The notes under the pieces are model-generated. The model did no database searches. It saw only the letters and a list, made by a program, of their open reading frames with translations, and was not told the origin of the DNA. A stretch of 64,000 nucleotides of DNA from Haliscomenobacter sp. (GTDB lineage Bacteria; Bacteroidota; Bacteroidia; Chitinophagales; Saprospiraceae): positions 346,167 to 410,166 of the forward strand of contig JADJPL010000005.1 in the NCBI GenBank assembly GCA_016713275.1, written 5' to 3'. This document shows, in pieces, positions 10,730 through 21,400 of the stretch. The translations under genes were made by a program, and so were the position numbers. Every line of letters starts with the position of its first letter. Position 1 is the stretch's first letter.

Positions 10730-10841
10730 TGGTGAAAGACCACACTACTGGACATTTTGGAAAATAGACTTTGCAGGTTTCGGAAACCTGCAAAGTCTGG
10801 GCGCCAGGAAAACGAAAATGTCCAGTAGTGTGGTGAAAGAC
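10730..10841. mobile_element. Palindromic MITE-like element with direct repeats
   Basis: The core at 10740-10833 is a nested palindrome. Outer arms CCACACTACTGGACATTTT (10740-10758) and its perfect 19-nt reverse complement (10815-10833) enclose a second perfect 15-bp hairpin (10766-10780 and 10784-10798) with a CGG loop. The direct repeat TGGTGAAAGAC flanks the core at 10730-10740 and 10831-10841, overlapping the ends of the arms. It may represent a target-site duplication of up to about 8-11 bp. The element carries no ORF. It lies between the ECF sigma start and the GH51 stop, so it could change sigma expression or act as a transcription barrier between the two operons. Confidence 0.75.
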
Positions 10842-10860
10842 GCTTTTTCTGGATCTCTTT

Positions 10861-12420
10861 TTATTTCACCTCAACCACCACCACCGAAAACGGAGGAATT
10901 TCTACTTCTACGGTATTTCCCGATTTCTTAACCTGCCGTAAAGGCGCAGGTTGGATCTTATTCGGGCTTTCAAAACTGTTGTAGTCCTGAAGATTAGGCG
11001 AACGCAAAACCTGCGCTTCGGCAGAAACGACCGCCATGCCCCGGAATTCCAGGGTTACGATTTTTGGTTCTTTGGAGTCGATATTGGCCAGACTGACGTG
11101 CACGGCGCCGTTTTTGTCCTTGGAAGCGGAAGCCGAAAGCGCCGGGAGTTTCTCTTTGCCAAGGGCAAAATCGCAGTTTTGTAAGGTTGCCGGGAGCAAA
11201 ACGGCATCCTGGTGTACGTTGTACATCTTCATCGTATGGTAGGTCGGAGTAAGCAGCATTTTATCCTCCTTGGTGAGGATCACCGCCTGGAGCACGTTGA
11301 TGGTCTGGGCCAGATTGGCCATTTTCACGCGGTCGCAATGGTTGTTGAAGGTATTCAGCGTCGTGGCGGCGATCATGGCGTCACGCATGGTGTTTTGCTG
11401 ATAGAGGAAGCCAGGATTCGTACCGGGTTCGACGTCGTACCAGCCGCCCCATTCATCGACTACCAGGGCTACGCGTTTCCGGGGATCATATTTATCCATC
11501 ACCGTAATGTGGCGCTGCACGAGTTCTTCCATCTGCAGCGCGCGTTTCATAGTCGTGAAATACTGTTCTTCGCTGAACTGAGTGGCCGAGCTTTTGGCGC
11601 TCCAATCGATGACCGAATAATGGTGCAGGGCCACCCCTTCCATCATGTTGTGCGGGATGTTGCGCATGAGAGTCTCTGTCCAGTTGTAATCGCTGGAATT
11701 AGCGCCGGAAGCAATGCGAACCATCGTTCCATTGTTGGCCCACCCAGACATAAACGTCGCGTACTGCCGGTAGATGTTGGCATAATATTCGGCGGTCATA
11801 TTGCCGCCACAACCCCAGGTTTCATTACCCACACCCCAATAGCGGACGTTCCAGGGTTGTTCGCGGCCGTTTTTTCTGCGCAAATCGGCCATCGGGCTTT
11901 TCCCGTTGTGGTTCGTGTATTGAATCCAGTCGGCCAGTTCCTGCACCGTGCCGCTGCCCACGTTCGCCGAAAGGTAGGGCTCCGCGCCGAGGAGTTCGCA
12001 CATATCCAGAAAGTCGTGAGTGCCGAAGCTGTTGTCTTCCGTTACGTTCCCCCACCAGGTGTTGACGATGCTGGGCCGCCCGGCTTTTGGTCCGATCCCG
12101 TCTTTCCAGTGATAGGTATCCGCAAAGCAGCCGCCGGGCCAGCGGAGGTTGGGGATCTTTAGTTCTTTCAAGGCTTGTACCACATCGTTGCGCACCCCTT
12201 TGGTGTTGGGAATTCGCGTGTTGCTTTCCCCCACGTAAAACCCATCATAAATACAGCGTCCCAGGTGTTCGGAAAAGTGGCCGTATATATGGCGGCTGAT
12301 GGTGTCTTTACCCAGATCAGCGTTGATAATGACTTTCCCCCTATTGCTGGCCTGAGCAATAAGTCCAATCTGTAAGAATGCAAAAAGGACGATGAAATAA
12401 GGTTTTGGATTGGCTTTCAT
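10861..12420 (-). CDS. GH51 alpha-L-arabinofuranosidase
   Basis: Intact 519-residue protein with signal peptide (FIVLFAFLQIGLIAQ), so it should be periplasmic or surface-exposed. The family core is clear: HIYGHFSEHLGRCIYDG near the N-terminus, LRWPGGCFADTYHWKDGIG, the acid/base glutamate in GVGNETWGCGG around residue 200, and the nucleophile glutamate in VVDEWGGWYD around residue 325. GH51 enzymes release terminal alpha-L-arabinofuranose from arabinan, arabinoxylan or pectic side chains. The gene is last in the minus-strand operon GH2-sulfatase-GH51, 25 bp after the sulfatase stop. The long reading frame on the opposite strand is an artefact of codon composition. Which glycan it debranches cannot be told from sequence alone. 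Confidence 0.95.
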   Translation of the reverse strand: MKANPKPYFIVLFAFLQIGLIAQASNRGKVIINADLGKDTISRHIYGHFSEHLGRCIYDGFYVGESNTRIPNTKGVRNDVVQALKELKIPNLRWPGGCFADTYHWKDGIGPKAGRPSIVNTWWGNVTEDNSFGTHDFLDMCELLGAEPYLSANVGSGTVQELADWIQYTNHNGKSPMADLRRKNGREQPWNVRYWGVGNETWGCGGNMTAEYYANIYRQYATFMSGWANNGTMVRIASGANSSDYNWTETLMRNIPHNMMEGVALHHYSVIDWSAKSSATQFSEEQYFTTMKRALQMEELVQRHITVMDKYDPRKRVALVVDEWGGWYDVEPGTNPGFLYQQNTMRDAMIAATTLNTFNNHCDRVKMANLAQTINVLQAVILTKEDKMLLTPTYHTMKMYNVHQDAVLLPATLQNCDFALGKEKLPALSASASKDKNGAVHVSLANIDSKEPKIVTLEFRGMAVVSAEAQVLRSPNLQDYNSFESPNKIQPAPLRQVKKSGNTVEVEIPPFSVVVVEVK

Positions 12421-12445
12421 GTGTAATTGCTTATTGGTTTGAGCT

Positions 12446-14067
12446 CTAATTTAGCAATCGATTACAGAAAAAAGAAGGACATTCATTTCCGGGAGGTTTT
12501 ATACCCGCAAGCAGCGGGCTCATCCTAAACATAAAGCCCTCATATTGAATAGGTTTTACTGGATCAAAAGAAGGCGGTAGCATCCGGATATCCTCCTTCT
12601 TAGTGCCGCCATACCCAAAATCAAAACGGAGGGGAAAACCGGCATCGAGGCTATAATTTCCTTCTGCATCGCCAGGAACCGGAAAAAAGGGAGAAGGGAC
12701 GTGTTCCCTGCTGGCGATTTCCGCTAACTTCTTTACGACCTTAGGATAACGGGCAGCCAAATTCTGACGTTCGAACGGGTCTAATCGCAGGTTGTAGAGT
12801 TCCCAAAGGCTGTCGGGAGCTAGTTTAACCCCTTTCCAATCCTTCCACCGAACCGCCTGCTGAAATCCCCGTTCGTGAAACTCCCAGTAAAACGCGCGGT
12901 TAAAGACCGCTTTATCCGGTTTTTGAAGGGTAAATGCCGGGAGAATGTTTTCCCCATCCAATCCGCCAGGCGTCTGCGCCCCGGCAAGGGCTGCCAGGGT
13001 GGGCAGCACGTCTCCAAAATACCAGGGCAGGCCGCTGACGGCCCCAGCGGGGATTTTCCCCGGGTAGCGAACGATCATAGGTACGCGAATTCCGCCTTCG
13101 TACAGATCCCGTTTAAATCCGCGGAACCGCCCGGCGCTGTCGAACCGGTCCTTCCAAAGGAAAGCCGGGCCGTTGTCGGAACAGAAAACGACCAGGGTGT
13201 TTTCACTCAGGCCCAAGTCGTCCAGTTTCTGTATCAGGATTCCAACGTCCCGATCCAGCCGGGTCACCATAGCCGCATAGATCCGCTCGTCCTCCGTCCA
13301 ATGGAGGCTATCCGCATAGGGTCCAAGTTCGGGTACTTCAAGCGTTCGTGCGGGGCGGTGTAGGGAAGGAACAGGAAAAATGGCGACTCCCGGTGGCGGT
13401 CCAGAAAACCCAGGGCAAACTCGGTAAACGCATCGTGGATGTACTGCCCTCTGCCCCCATTTTGATTGCCGGTAACAAAAACTTTCGAGGTATCTTTCCA
13501 AATATAGTCCGGATAGTAGGAATGCGCCCGGCGCTGATTGAGGAAGCCATAGAATTCATCAAATCCCTGCACATTGGGGTGGCCGGAGGTAGCGGGTTCT
13601 CCCAAGCCCCATTTTCCGGTCATGCCGGTCCGGTACCCTGCCGCACGGAGTACTTCCGCCAGGGTAGTGTCTTCCTCCAATAACGGAATCCTTCCTGGAA
13701 GTCCCTCCAGGCCTACGACGCCGCCCACGCCGTTGTTGCCGCGCACTGTCGTATGCCCCGTATGCTTGCCAGTCATCAACACCGAACGCGAAGGGGCGCA
13801 CACAGTGGATCCGGCGTACGCTTGGGTAAACCGCATCCCTTCAGCAGCCAGGCGGTCGATATTGGGGGTTTGAATGGCGCGCTGACCGTAACACCCCAGG
13901 TCTGCATAGCCCAGATCGTCGGCGAGGATAAAGATAATATTTGGCCTCGCGCCGGTCAGCGGGCTGAGGGCCGCTTTTTGGCCATGGCAGGGCAGCCATG
14001 CGGCCAAGGAAAGCCAGGCTATGAAGGGTGCTTTGCCGTACCTTATGTTGGTTAAAAAAAAGTGCAT
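12446..14067 (-). CDS. Sulfatase (arylsulfatase A-like), frameshifted once
   Basis: The protein starts at 14067 with a signal-like N-terminus. It shows the metal-binding start PNIIFILADDLGYADLGCYG and the sulfatase signature CAPSRSVLMTGKHTGHTT, whose cysteine is converted to formylglycine. GMTGKWGLGEP and, further on, VVFCSDNGP are further active-site blocks. The frame breaks near 13342, between TAPHERL and EVPELGPYADSLHW. One missing base joins the 14067 and 13501 frames into about 540 residues, normal for the class. It would remove sulfate esters from carbohydrates in the periplasm and needs a formylglycine-generating enzyme encoded elsewhere. It lies 11 bp after the GH2 stop and 25 bp before GH51. 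Its presence is the main argument for a sulfated substrate. Confidence 0.92.
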
Positions 14068-14078
14068 TGCTTTTTGGT

Positions 14079-16952
14079 TTACTTGCCCGAGAATAGCCCG
14101 AAATAAAAATACAAGGTCCTTCGCTTGGGGGTATCGGAATGGTATATTTCGCTCTGCGGTCCCAAATCCTTGGTCTGGGTGTCCAGTCCGGTCGCCAGTT
14201 TGGTTCCGATGGGAGGAATCGCGTCCAGGAAAGAAATATCCCCGGGAGGCAGGGCCGGATGCGGAATTGGGCCGGAAAGGGCGTGAAAATCAAAAAGGCG
14301 CACAAAAAGGCCTTTGTCCGGACTGGCGACCAGCATATTGCCTTCTGCCGTATTTAATTCCATCCAGGCAATATCGGAATAATAGCCTTTGAATTCGGGA
14401 TAAGCCCAGGGAGCGCTGCCGGTCATCGTATTATTATACAACGCTTCCCATACGCTGAGCGTCCCGCCCTGAGGGCGGTTTTTCCACACGCGGTAGGGAC
14501 CATTGCCCAGCCATCGGGCCCCGATAACGTTCGACTCCGGGCAATCAAAACTAACGCCGGGGAACGGGAATTCCCCAACCCCGCCGTATTCGTATTCCAA
14601 TTTGAGCCATCCCGTTGGCTGCATCGTCCACTTCACCCAGCGGAGCACGCCGTCGTACGTAACCTCCACGACATGGGAATCCCCGATGGGATAGTTCCGA
14701 ATACTGGACAGGGTTCCATTTCCGGCAGTAAAAACGGGGCCATTCTGGAAAAGAGGGTTCAGGCCCAGAGCGTATTCAACCCCTTTCAACAAACCGGTTT
14801 GCTTGTCAAAATGCGCCTTGATGGAGCTGGCGCTCAAAGCGACCGTCGTGTCGGTTTCCTCAGCTATAACTTGAGGCGCTGCCGGGGAACTGGAAAACAA
14901 ATCCTGAACGATTTGCTCCTGATGGCCAATCATCCAGGTCCAGGTCCTGATTTCGTTCCCGTCCGGCCCGAAGGCGGTCAGCCTCAATCCTTCGTATGCC
15001 CGCCAATCGGCGGGCAAAGCCAGGGAAAACGTCCCTTTTGCTCCCGGTGCTGCGTCTGGCCCGTAAAAGGTAACCGTATGGGCAGCGCTGTAGCCAGCCT
15101 CCCGCTCCCAAGGCTTCCGAAACCGGACCCATTCTGCCCGGAAATGGCATTGATTCAGGTTGGTAAAATGGAACCGGTTCTCCACCTCCAGGCGTCCGGA
15201 AAAGGAGGCGGCAATCGAATCCAGGCGGATCACTACAGGAGAGAAAATGTCTTTGATGGCGAAAAAGCTCCCTTCTTTTTCCCGGTGGGGCCCCAGGATT
15301 CCGTCTGGCGCGTTGACCCGATTAACGTCTACATACCCATTCAAGTCGGTGCGCACGATGCCCTCATCGAGTAAGGCCCCGATAAACCCGCCTCCCCACC
15401 GGGGCCATGCCCACATCAGCTCCCAGAAGTCCTGAAGCCCCGCGGCGGCGCCCCCATCGTCCTGCGCGTGCAGGAATTCCGTGGGGATGTAGATCAGCGA
15501 ATCCGAAAGGATCTGTTTGACGCTATAGTATTTTTCATAGTGGTTTGTCTCAATGCCGTTAAACGCATTGCCAGGCCGGTGATGCGGATGGATGACTGGC
15601 CGCCGGGATGGGTCGTACAAAAGGAAGTCGTCGTCCAGTTCCTTATTCGTTCCGCCTTCATTTCCGTTACTCCAGAAGATAATGGACGGGTGGTTGACGT
15701 CGCGAACGACCATTTCCCGTACCAGTTTTTCCCCGGCTTCCGTATCGTAGGCATTCTGCCATCCCGCCAGTTCGTCCATGACGTACAAGCCCAGGGAGTC
15801 GCACAGTTGGAGAAACGATTTATCGGGAGGGTAATGGGAGCACCGCACGGCGTTCATGTTCATCGCTTTGATGAGCTCCACGTCCTGGCGGTCGATCTCC
15901 CGGCTGAGGGTGCGGCCGGTTTCCGGCCAAAAGCAGTGGCGGTTCACGCCTTTGAACTTGATTTTCACGCCATTGATATAGACCCCATCGCCCCGGCGCA
16001 CTTCGATGGTCCGAAATCCAAACGGCTCGGTTAATTGGTGAATGACGTTGTTCCCCTTTTTTAGCTGGATCAAAGCCGAATACAAATGGGGCGTTTCCGC
16101 AGTCCAAAAGTGGACGCCGGGCGCCTCGCCTCGCAGAGTGATTTTCTCCGCTCCCGGTTCAAACCGGGCAGAGGTTTCGGCGATCCGCTTTCCCTGCGAA
16201 TCCAGAATTTGAACGGAAACCGTTTTGGCGCCCTGTCCAACCTGAGCAAAGACGTCGATGGAAAACCGGCCATCCGCTCCAGCAGAAATAGCGGTCCGCG
16301 CCAGATGTTCTTTTGGATGCGCCACGAGGTAAACCGGCCGAAAAATACCCCCGAAGATCCAGTAGTCGGCATACCGCTCCGCCTGATTGACGGAGGCATT
16401 TTCGGACATTTTGCTTACCGTCACCTCCAGCACGTTGGGCTGGCCGAATTGCAACAACCTGGACACCGGATACTGGAACCGGTAAAACGCCCCCTGGTGC
16501 TTTGGCCCTGCCGGTTGGCCGTTTACGTTCACCTCCGCATCCGTCATCACGCCCTCAAAAACCAGGTTGACCTCTTTGTCCTTCCACGATGGCGGAATGA
16601 AAAACGAATACCGGTACCTCCCTTGTTCATCCGCAAAACGAAACTTTTTCCCATAGGTCCGGTAATCCCTTCCATAATCGTAGTGGCCAAACCCCTGCTG
16701 CTCCCAGCAAGAAGGCGTGTTAATGGTGGTCCAATACCCGCTCTTTCTTCCCGAAGTGCAATAGAAATCCCAGACGACCGGGTGGTCTTTATCCGTACCA
16801 GACAGATATAGCAACTCGCTTTCCGGGGCGCGCTGAGCGCCAACCGGCCTGGCCAAACCGCATATCAGGCAAAGATAGAGCCACCAGAAGCCGCCGAAAA
16901 AATGGGTAGGGGAAGAAAGGTGGGCAGCAGAAAGGGAACGATCAACGATCAT
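14079..16952 (-). CDS. GH2 beta-galactosidase-like glycoside hydrolase
   Basis: Intact 957-residue protein with an N-terminal hydrophobic signal (WWLYLCLICGLARPVGAQ). Domain order is a jelly-roll sugar-binding domain (YRYSFFIPPSWKDKEVNLVF), an Ig-like domain, the TIM barrel and a C-terminal Bgal_small_N-type domain (GNGPYRVWKNRPQGG). The barrel has FKGVNRHCFWPETGR, the acid/base glutamate in IIFWSNGNEGG and a probable nucleophile glutamate in YIPTEFLHAQ. Architecture is that of long LacZ-type enzymes acting on beta-galactosides, though GH2 also contains glucuronidases, mannosidases and arabinosidases. It is the first gene of an operon with the sulfatase and GH51. It is transcribed divergently from the GntR-type regulator at 17165, which is a natural candidate to control it. 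Confidence 0.94.
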   Translation of the reverse strand: MIVDRSLSAAHLSSPTHFFGGFWWLYLCLICGLARPVGAQRAPESELLYLSGTDKDHPVVWDFYCTSGRKSGYWTTINTPSCWEQQGFGHYDYGRDYRTYGKKFRFADEQGRYRYSFFIPPSWKDKEVNLVFEGVMTDAEVNVNGQPAGPKHQGAFYRFQYPVSRLLQFGQPNVLEVTVSKMSENASVNQAERYADYWIFGGIFRPVYLVAHPKEHLARTAISAGADGRFSIDVFAQVGQGAKTVSVQILDSQGKRIAETSARFEPGAEKITLRGEAPGVHFWTAETPHLYSALIQLKKGNNVIHQLTEPFGFRTIEVRRGDGVYINGVKIKFKGVNRHCFWPETGRTLSREIDRQDVELIKAMNMNAVRCSHYPPDKSFLQLCDSLGLYVMDELAGWQNAYDTEAGEKLVREMVVRDVNHPSIIFWSNGNEGGTNKELDDDFLLYDPSRRPVIHPHHRPGNAFNGIETNHYEKYYSVKQILSDSLIYIPTEFLHAQDDGGAAAGLQDFWELMWAWPRWGGGFIGALLDEGIVRTDLNGYVDVNRVNAPDGILGPHREKEGSFFAIKDIFSPVVIRLDSIAASFSGRLEVENRFHFTNLNQCHFRAEWVRFRKPWEREAGYSAAHTVTFYGPDAAPGAKGTFSLALPADWRAYEGLRLTAFGPDGNEIRTWTWMIGHQEQIVQDLFSSSPAAPQVIAEETDTTVALSASSIKAHFDKQTGLLKGVEYALGLNPLFQNGPVFTAGNGTLSSIRNYPIGDSHVVEVTYDGVLRWVKWTMQPTGWLKLEYEYGGVGEFPFPGVSFDCPESNVIGARWLGNGPYRVWKNRPQGGTLSVWEALYNNTMTGSAPWAYPEFKGYYSDIAWMELNTAEGNMLVASPDKGLFVRLFDFHALSGPIPHPALPPGDISFLDAIPPIGTKLATGLDTQTKDLGPQSEIYHSDTPKRRTLYFYFGLFSGK

Positions 16953-17164
16953 AAGTCCAAATTGTGCGTTCTCAGGAATCCATCAAAACTAGCAACCGAA
17001 ACAGAAAAGACCGTACTGTACTATCCTGAACCAGACGGGCTATGTCTTTTCGTTCTGTTCTGTTCTATTCTGAAAAAGGAATGAAATAAGTGAATTCGGG
17101 AATAAAAGGAATGAAGGAAAGAACCTAATTTGCTGGTAGAATATGAATTGATCGTCTCAAGACC
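16953..17164. promoter_or_regulatory. Divergent promoter region between GH2 operon and GntR regulator
   Basis: This 212-bp AT-richer stretch separates two divergent starts and must carry both promoters. A short direct repeat GTTCTGTTCTATTCTG near 17053 is visible. I found no convincing palindromic operator and no perfect TAnnTTTG box, so exact sites are not called. Confidence 0.45.
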
Positions 17165-18184
17165 ATGAGTTACCGGATCCTCCTGAACGAACATTCCTCC
17201 ACGCCTAAATACCAGCAGATCGCCCAGTCGGTCGTTGCCGGAATCAAGGAAGGCGAGCTCCATCCGGGCGACCAGCTTCCTTCGGTCAACAGCCTGATCG
17301 TCAAGCATGGCATTTCCAGGGATACGGTTGTCAAGGGGTACGACCTGCTCAAAGAACAGGGCGTGATCGAATCGGTGCCAGGTAAAGGCTATTTTGTGCC
17401 AAATCCCCTGGAAGGAAACGAATTAAGAATCTTTTTGGCGTTCAACAAGCTGAGTCAGCACAAAAAAACGATTTACGACGCGTTCGTAGAAACGATTGGC
17501 AATCAGGGCGCCATCGATTTCCATGTCTACCGCAACGATTTCAAGCTGCTCAAAAAGCAGCTTGAATCGCATCCGTTCGACCAATACTCCCATTTCGTGC
17601 TGATTCCCCATTTCCTGGAAGGGGAAAAGGAAGCCAGAGAATGGATCAATCAGCTCCCCAAGCGGAAACTCATTTTATTGGATAAAAAAATGGAGGGGAT
17701 ACACGGCCCCTACGCGTCGGTGTACCAGGAATTTGAAGAAGATATTTACCACGCGTTGGCAGAAGCCCTGCCCCTGCTAAAAAAGTACCGCAGCATGACC
17801 CTGCTTTTTCCCGAAAAAAGCTACCACCCCAAAGAAATTGCACAGGGGTTTGAACGGTTCTGCCAAAAGTTCGGATTCCACTACGACTTGGCCCCCAACA
17901 CCCAGGCCGCCGCCATCCGGAAAGGGAACGCCTATATAAGTCTGACCGAAGAGGACCTGGTGGGATTAATCCGGGGTTTAAAAGCAAATGGATGGAGAGC
18001 GGGAAAAGACATTGGCCTTCTTTCCTACAACGATACCCCTGTAAAAGACGTTCTCCTCGATGGCATCACTGTGATTTCAACCGCTTTTGAACACCTTGGC
18101 AGGCAGGCGGCCCGTTTCGTTTTGGATAACCGCCGGGCCCACATCGCCAATCCTTTCCGCCTGATCGTCCGGAAATCGCTTTAA
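17165..18184 (+). CDS. GntR-family transcriptional regulator with sugar-binding-like C-terminal domain
   Basis: Intact 339-residue protein. The N-terminal winged helix has TPKYQQIAQSVVAGIKEGEL, GDQLPSVNSLIVKHGISRDT and EQGVIESVPGKGYFV, which is the GntR signature. The remaining 260 residues resemble a LacI/periplasmic-binding fold, as in arabinose-type GntR repressors of Bacteroidota: VLIPHFLEG, ILLDKKMEGIHGP, DIGLLSYNDTPVKDVLLDGI, ISTAFEHLGRQAARFVL. It should bind a mono- or oligosaccharide effector. It is placed between the divergent GH2-sulfatase-GH51 operon and the downstream SusC/SusD-GH31-rhamnose locus, so it may coordinate both. The effector is unknown; arabinose, galactose or rhamnose are plausible from the neighbours. 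Confidence 0.92.
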   Translation: MSYRILLNEHSSTPKYQQIAQSVVAGIKEGELHPGDQLPSVNSLIVKHGISRDTVVKGYDLLKEQGVIESVPGKGYFVPNPLEGNELRIFLAFNKLSQHKKTIYDAFVETIGNQGAIDFHVYRNDFKLLKKQLESHPFDQYSHFVLIPHFLEGEKEAREWINQLPKRKLILLDKKMEGIHGPYASVYQEFEEDIYHALAEALPLLKKYRSMTLLFPEKSYHPKEIAQGFERFCQKFGFHYDLAPNTQAAAIRKGNAYISLTEEDLVGLIRGLKANGWRAGKDIGLLSYNDTPVKDVLLDGITVISTAFEHLGRQAARFVLDNRRAHIANPFRLIVRKSL

Positions 18185-18462
18185 CCCTCGGCGTCCCCAA
18201 TCCGTTGCCTCCGGCCTTTCCAATTGCAGAACAGCACAGAACGGTTTTTGCCTTGCATACAGGATAGTGCGAGATAGTTGCCTGCCCCCATCCGCCTACA
18301 TTTGGGGAAAAACAAAATTCGGGTTTACCCCCCAGGCGCCAAATCATTGGAATTGGCAAGGCAGCCTGCGAAAACAGAAATGCTAATTGTCTGTACTGCT
18401 TTACACTTCATCATGTGATCTTTTTGGAACGTATTTCTCCATTGACTAACCAAATTGAGTTT

Positions 18463-21400
18463 ATGAAAGCTTATCTCAACATCTTGTTCAGGCCCAAATT
18501 ATGCCTGGCTCTGAGTATGCTCCTGCTCGCCCTGCAAATCGGATGGGGCCAGCGCACGATCACCGGGACGATTCTCGACGAAGAAAACGATGAGCCCTTG
18601 ATCGGCGCCAATATTCTGGTACCCGGAACGACGATCGGAACAGTGACGGATCTCGACGGGCGCTTCCTCCTCGAGGTTCCTACAGATGCCAAAACCCTGA
18701 CGGTTTCCTACACCGGATACACCACCAAGGAAGTATCCATTGAGGGCCTGAGCGTGATTACCGTTAAGCTTGGTTCAGGCGCGATCCTGGACGAGGTGGT
18801 TGTCGTCGGCTATGGCACCCAGAAAAAAGGCGACATCACCAGCGCCGTGGCCAAATTCGACGCGGCCAAACTGGAAGAACGGCCCGTTACCCGGGTCGAC
18901 CAAGCCCTGGTTGGCCAGATGGCCGGGGTACGGGTACAACAAACCAGCGGCCTTCCGGGCGCTGGCTTCCGCATTCAGGTACGCGGCACCGGGTCGATTA
19001 CCGCAAATAACCAGCCCTTGTATGTGATCGATGGATTCCCGCTGGAAGTGGCCGAACAAAGTTCGAGCGGGAGCTACGGCTCTGGAAACCCGCTGGACAA
19101 CATGAACCCAAACGACATCGCCTCCATCGAGGTGCTTAAAGACGCCGCTGCCGCCGCTATTTACGGCTCCAGAGCGTCCAACGGCGTGGTGTTGATTACC
19201 ACGAAGAAAGGCCGCTCCGGCAAAGCCCGAATCAACCTGAACACCAGCTACGGCTTCTAGGAAACAGCAAAAAAACTGGATATTCTCCATGCAGAATACT
19301 GGATTGACCGCGCTTCCGAAATGATCGACAACGCCTGGGTCGCTTCCAGCACCGGCCGGACCAAAGACCAAACTTCCGCTCAGCGCCTCGCGATCTTGGC
19401 AAACAAATTCAATGCAGCCTTAATCAAGGACGACCGCTGGTTCCAGCCCGGCCACCCCGGCCTGGTGTATATCGACTGGCAGGATGCGTTTTTCCGCCAG
19501 GGCGCCGTACAGAACTACAACCTTTCCGCTTCCGGAGGCAATGACTACGTCAACTACTTTATTTCCGGCGACTACAAAGACCAGGAAGGCGTAGCCATCG
19601 GCGTCGGGTTCAAGCAATATTCCGCCCGGGCCAATGTGGAGGTCAATGCCAGCAACAAACTCAAGCTGGGGATTAACGTCAATCCCTCTTATTCCGTTAC
19701 CACCGACCCCGGCGTAGAGGGAAAAGACCAGCTCACGCATATCGTGGTCGGCATGGTACCGGTATCTGAAGACACGGTAGGTATCGACGTAAACACCGGC
19801 ACGGACGTCATCTACCGCTGGGGGAACTCCCGCGTCAGCCCCATCCGTGTGGCTGAAAACGCCATTGGCGAACGCAGAATTTTCCGTACCCTCAGCACGA
19901 TGTTCGCGCAGTACAACCTCATCAAAGGGTTGGACTTCCGCACGAGTTTCAATCTCGATAATGCGGACATGAACAGCAAAAACTACGTACCGGCATGGGT
20001 CACCTCCAACCGAACCACTTCTGGTAGCGCCAGCGGCTACCGCCGGCAAACGTTTGTCAACGAGAACACCCTGACCTTTGCCCGCAACTTCGCCGGCAAG
20101 CACGACGTGTCCGCCATCGTCGGTACGTCCTACAATACCACCAAATACGATTCCTGGGTCATGCGCGCTGCCAGCTTCAACTCGGTGGTGATCACTACCC
20201 TGAACGCAGCAGCCATCAACGCGGCCGGCACCAATACCCGGTAAACCAAAAACACCCTGATCTCCTATTTCAGCCGGGTGCAGTACAACTTCAATAACCT
20301 CTACCTGCTGTCGGCATCGATCCGCCGCGACGGCTCCTCCCGGTTTGGTCCCGACACCAAATGGGGCGTATTCCCTTCCGTTTCTGCCGGATGGCGTATT
20401 TCCGAAGAAAACTTCATGAAGGAAATCGGCTTTATCAGCAGCATGAAACTGCGCGGCAGCTGGGGGATTTCCGGCAACAACGGGATCGGCGACTTCTCCC
20501 ACGTGTCGTTGCTCGGATTTGACAATTATTCCTTCGGCGGCGCTGCGTCCCCGGGGCAGGTTCCCACCAACTTCGCCAACAGCGGCCTCAGCTGGGAAGA
20601 ATCCGAAACCCTCAACTTCGGGTTGGACCTCGGGTTGCTCGACAACCGGATCTATGCTTCCTTTGACGTCTATACCAAGCGGAATACCGATTTGTTGCTG
20701 AATATTCCCGTTCCTACAGCCATCGGATTTACCACGGCGTTGACCAACATCGGCGAAGTGCTCAACAAAGGCTGGGAAGTGGAATTAAACACCCGCAACC
20801 TGACCGGCAAGTTCACCTGGACCACCAACATCAACTTCAGCCACAACGCCAATGAAGTCGTCCAGCTCGGCCCGGAAAACACGCCCATCCTCGGCGGCGA
20901 TTGGGACATCCCGCATAATATCCTCAAAGTGGGCGAGCCCATGTACAGCATCTACGTCGTACAAATGGCCGGTATCCTTTCCAAGGCGGATATCGACGGC
21001 GGCGCTGCCCGCTATGGCAACCAACAGGAAGGCGATCCCAAATACCTCGATGCCAACGGCGATGGCGTGATCACTGCCGACGACCGCATCTTATCCGGCC
21101 ATCCCAACCCCGATTTTATCTGGGGGTCACCAACAGCTTCTCGTTCAAGGGGTTTGACCTGAGCTTCCTCATGCAGGGGCAATGGGGCGGCGTGATCTAC
21201 TCGACCTTTGGCCGCGCCATGGACCGCACCGGACAGGGATATGTCGACAATACCCTTGGCCTGCACCGCGACCGCTGGCGTTCTGCCGACAATCCGGGCG
21301 CCGGGTTGAGAGGAAAAGCCACCTCCAGTTTTGGCCGGATCAAGAATACCGACTGGCTCTATCCAAACGATTATTGGAGAATACGCAATATTACCCTGGG

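Noticed and set aside
11212..12162. 316-codon plus-strand frame opposite GH51
   Set aside because: It is antisense to an intact enzyme with catalytic motifs and shows no domain of its own.
19258..20244. Stop-codon reassignment or selenocysteine-type recoding in SusC
   Set aside because: The stops are TAG and TAA, both are used as ordinary stops by neighbouring genes, and no recoding element is visible.
19420..20502. 360-codon minus-strand frame opposite the third SusC gene
   Set aside because: It is uninterrupted while the SusC frame has stops, but its sequence is low in similarity to anything and SusC motifs are unmistakable on the plus strand.
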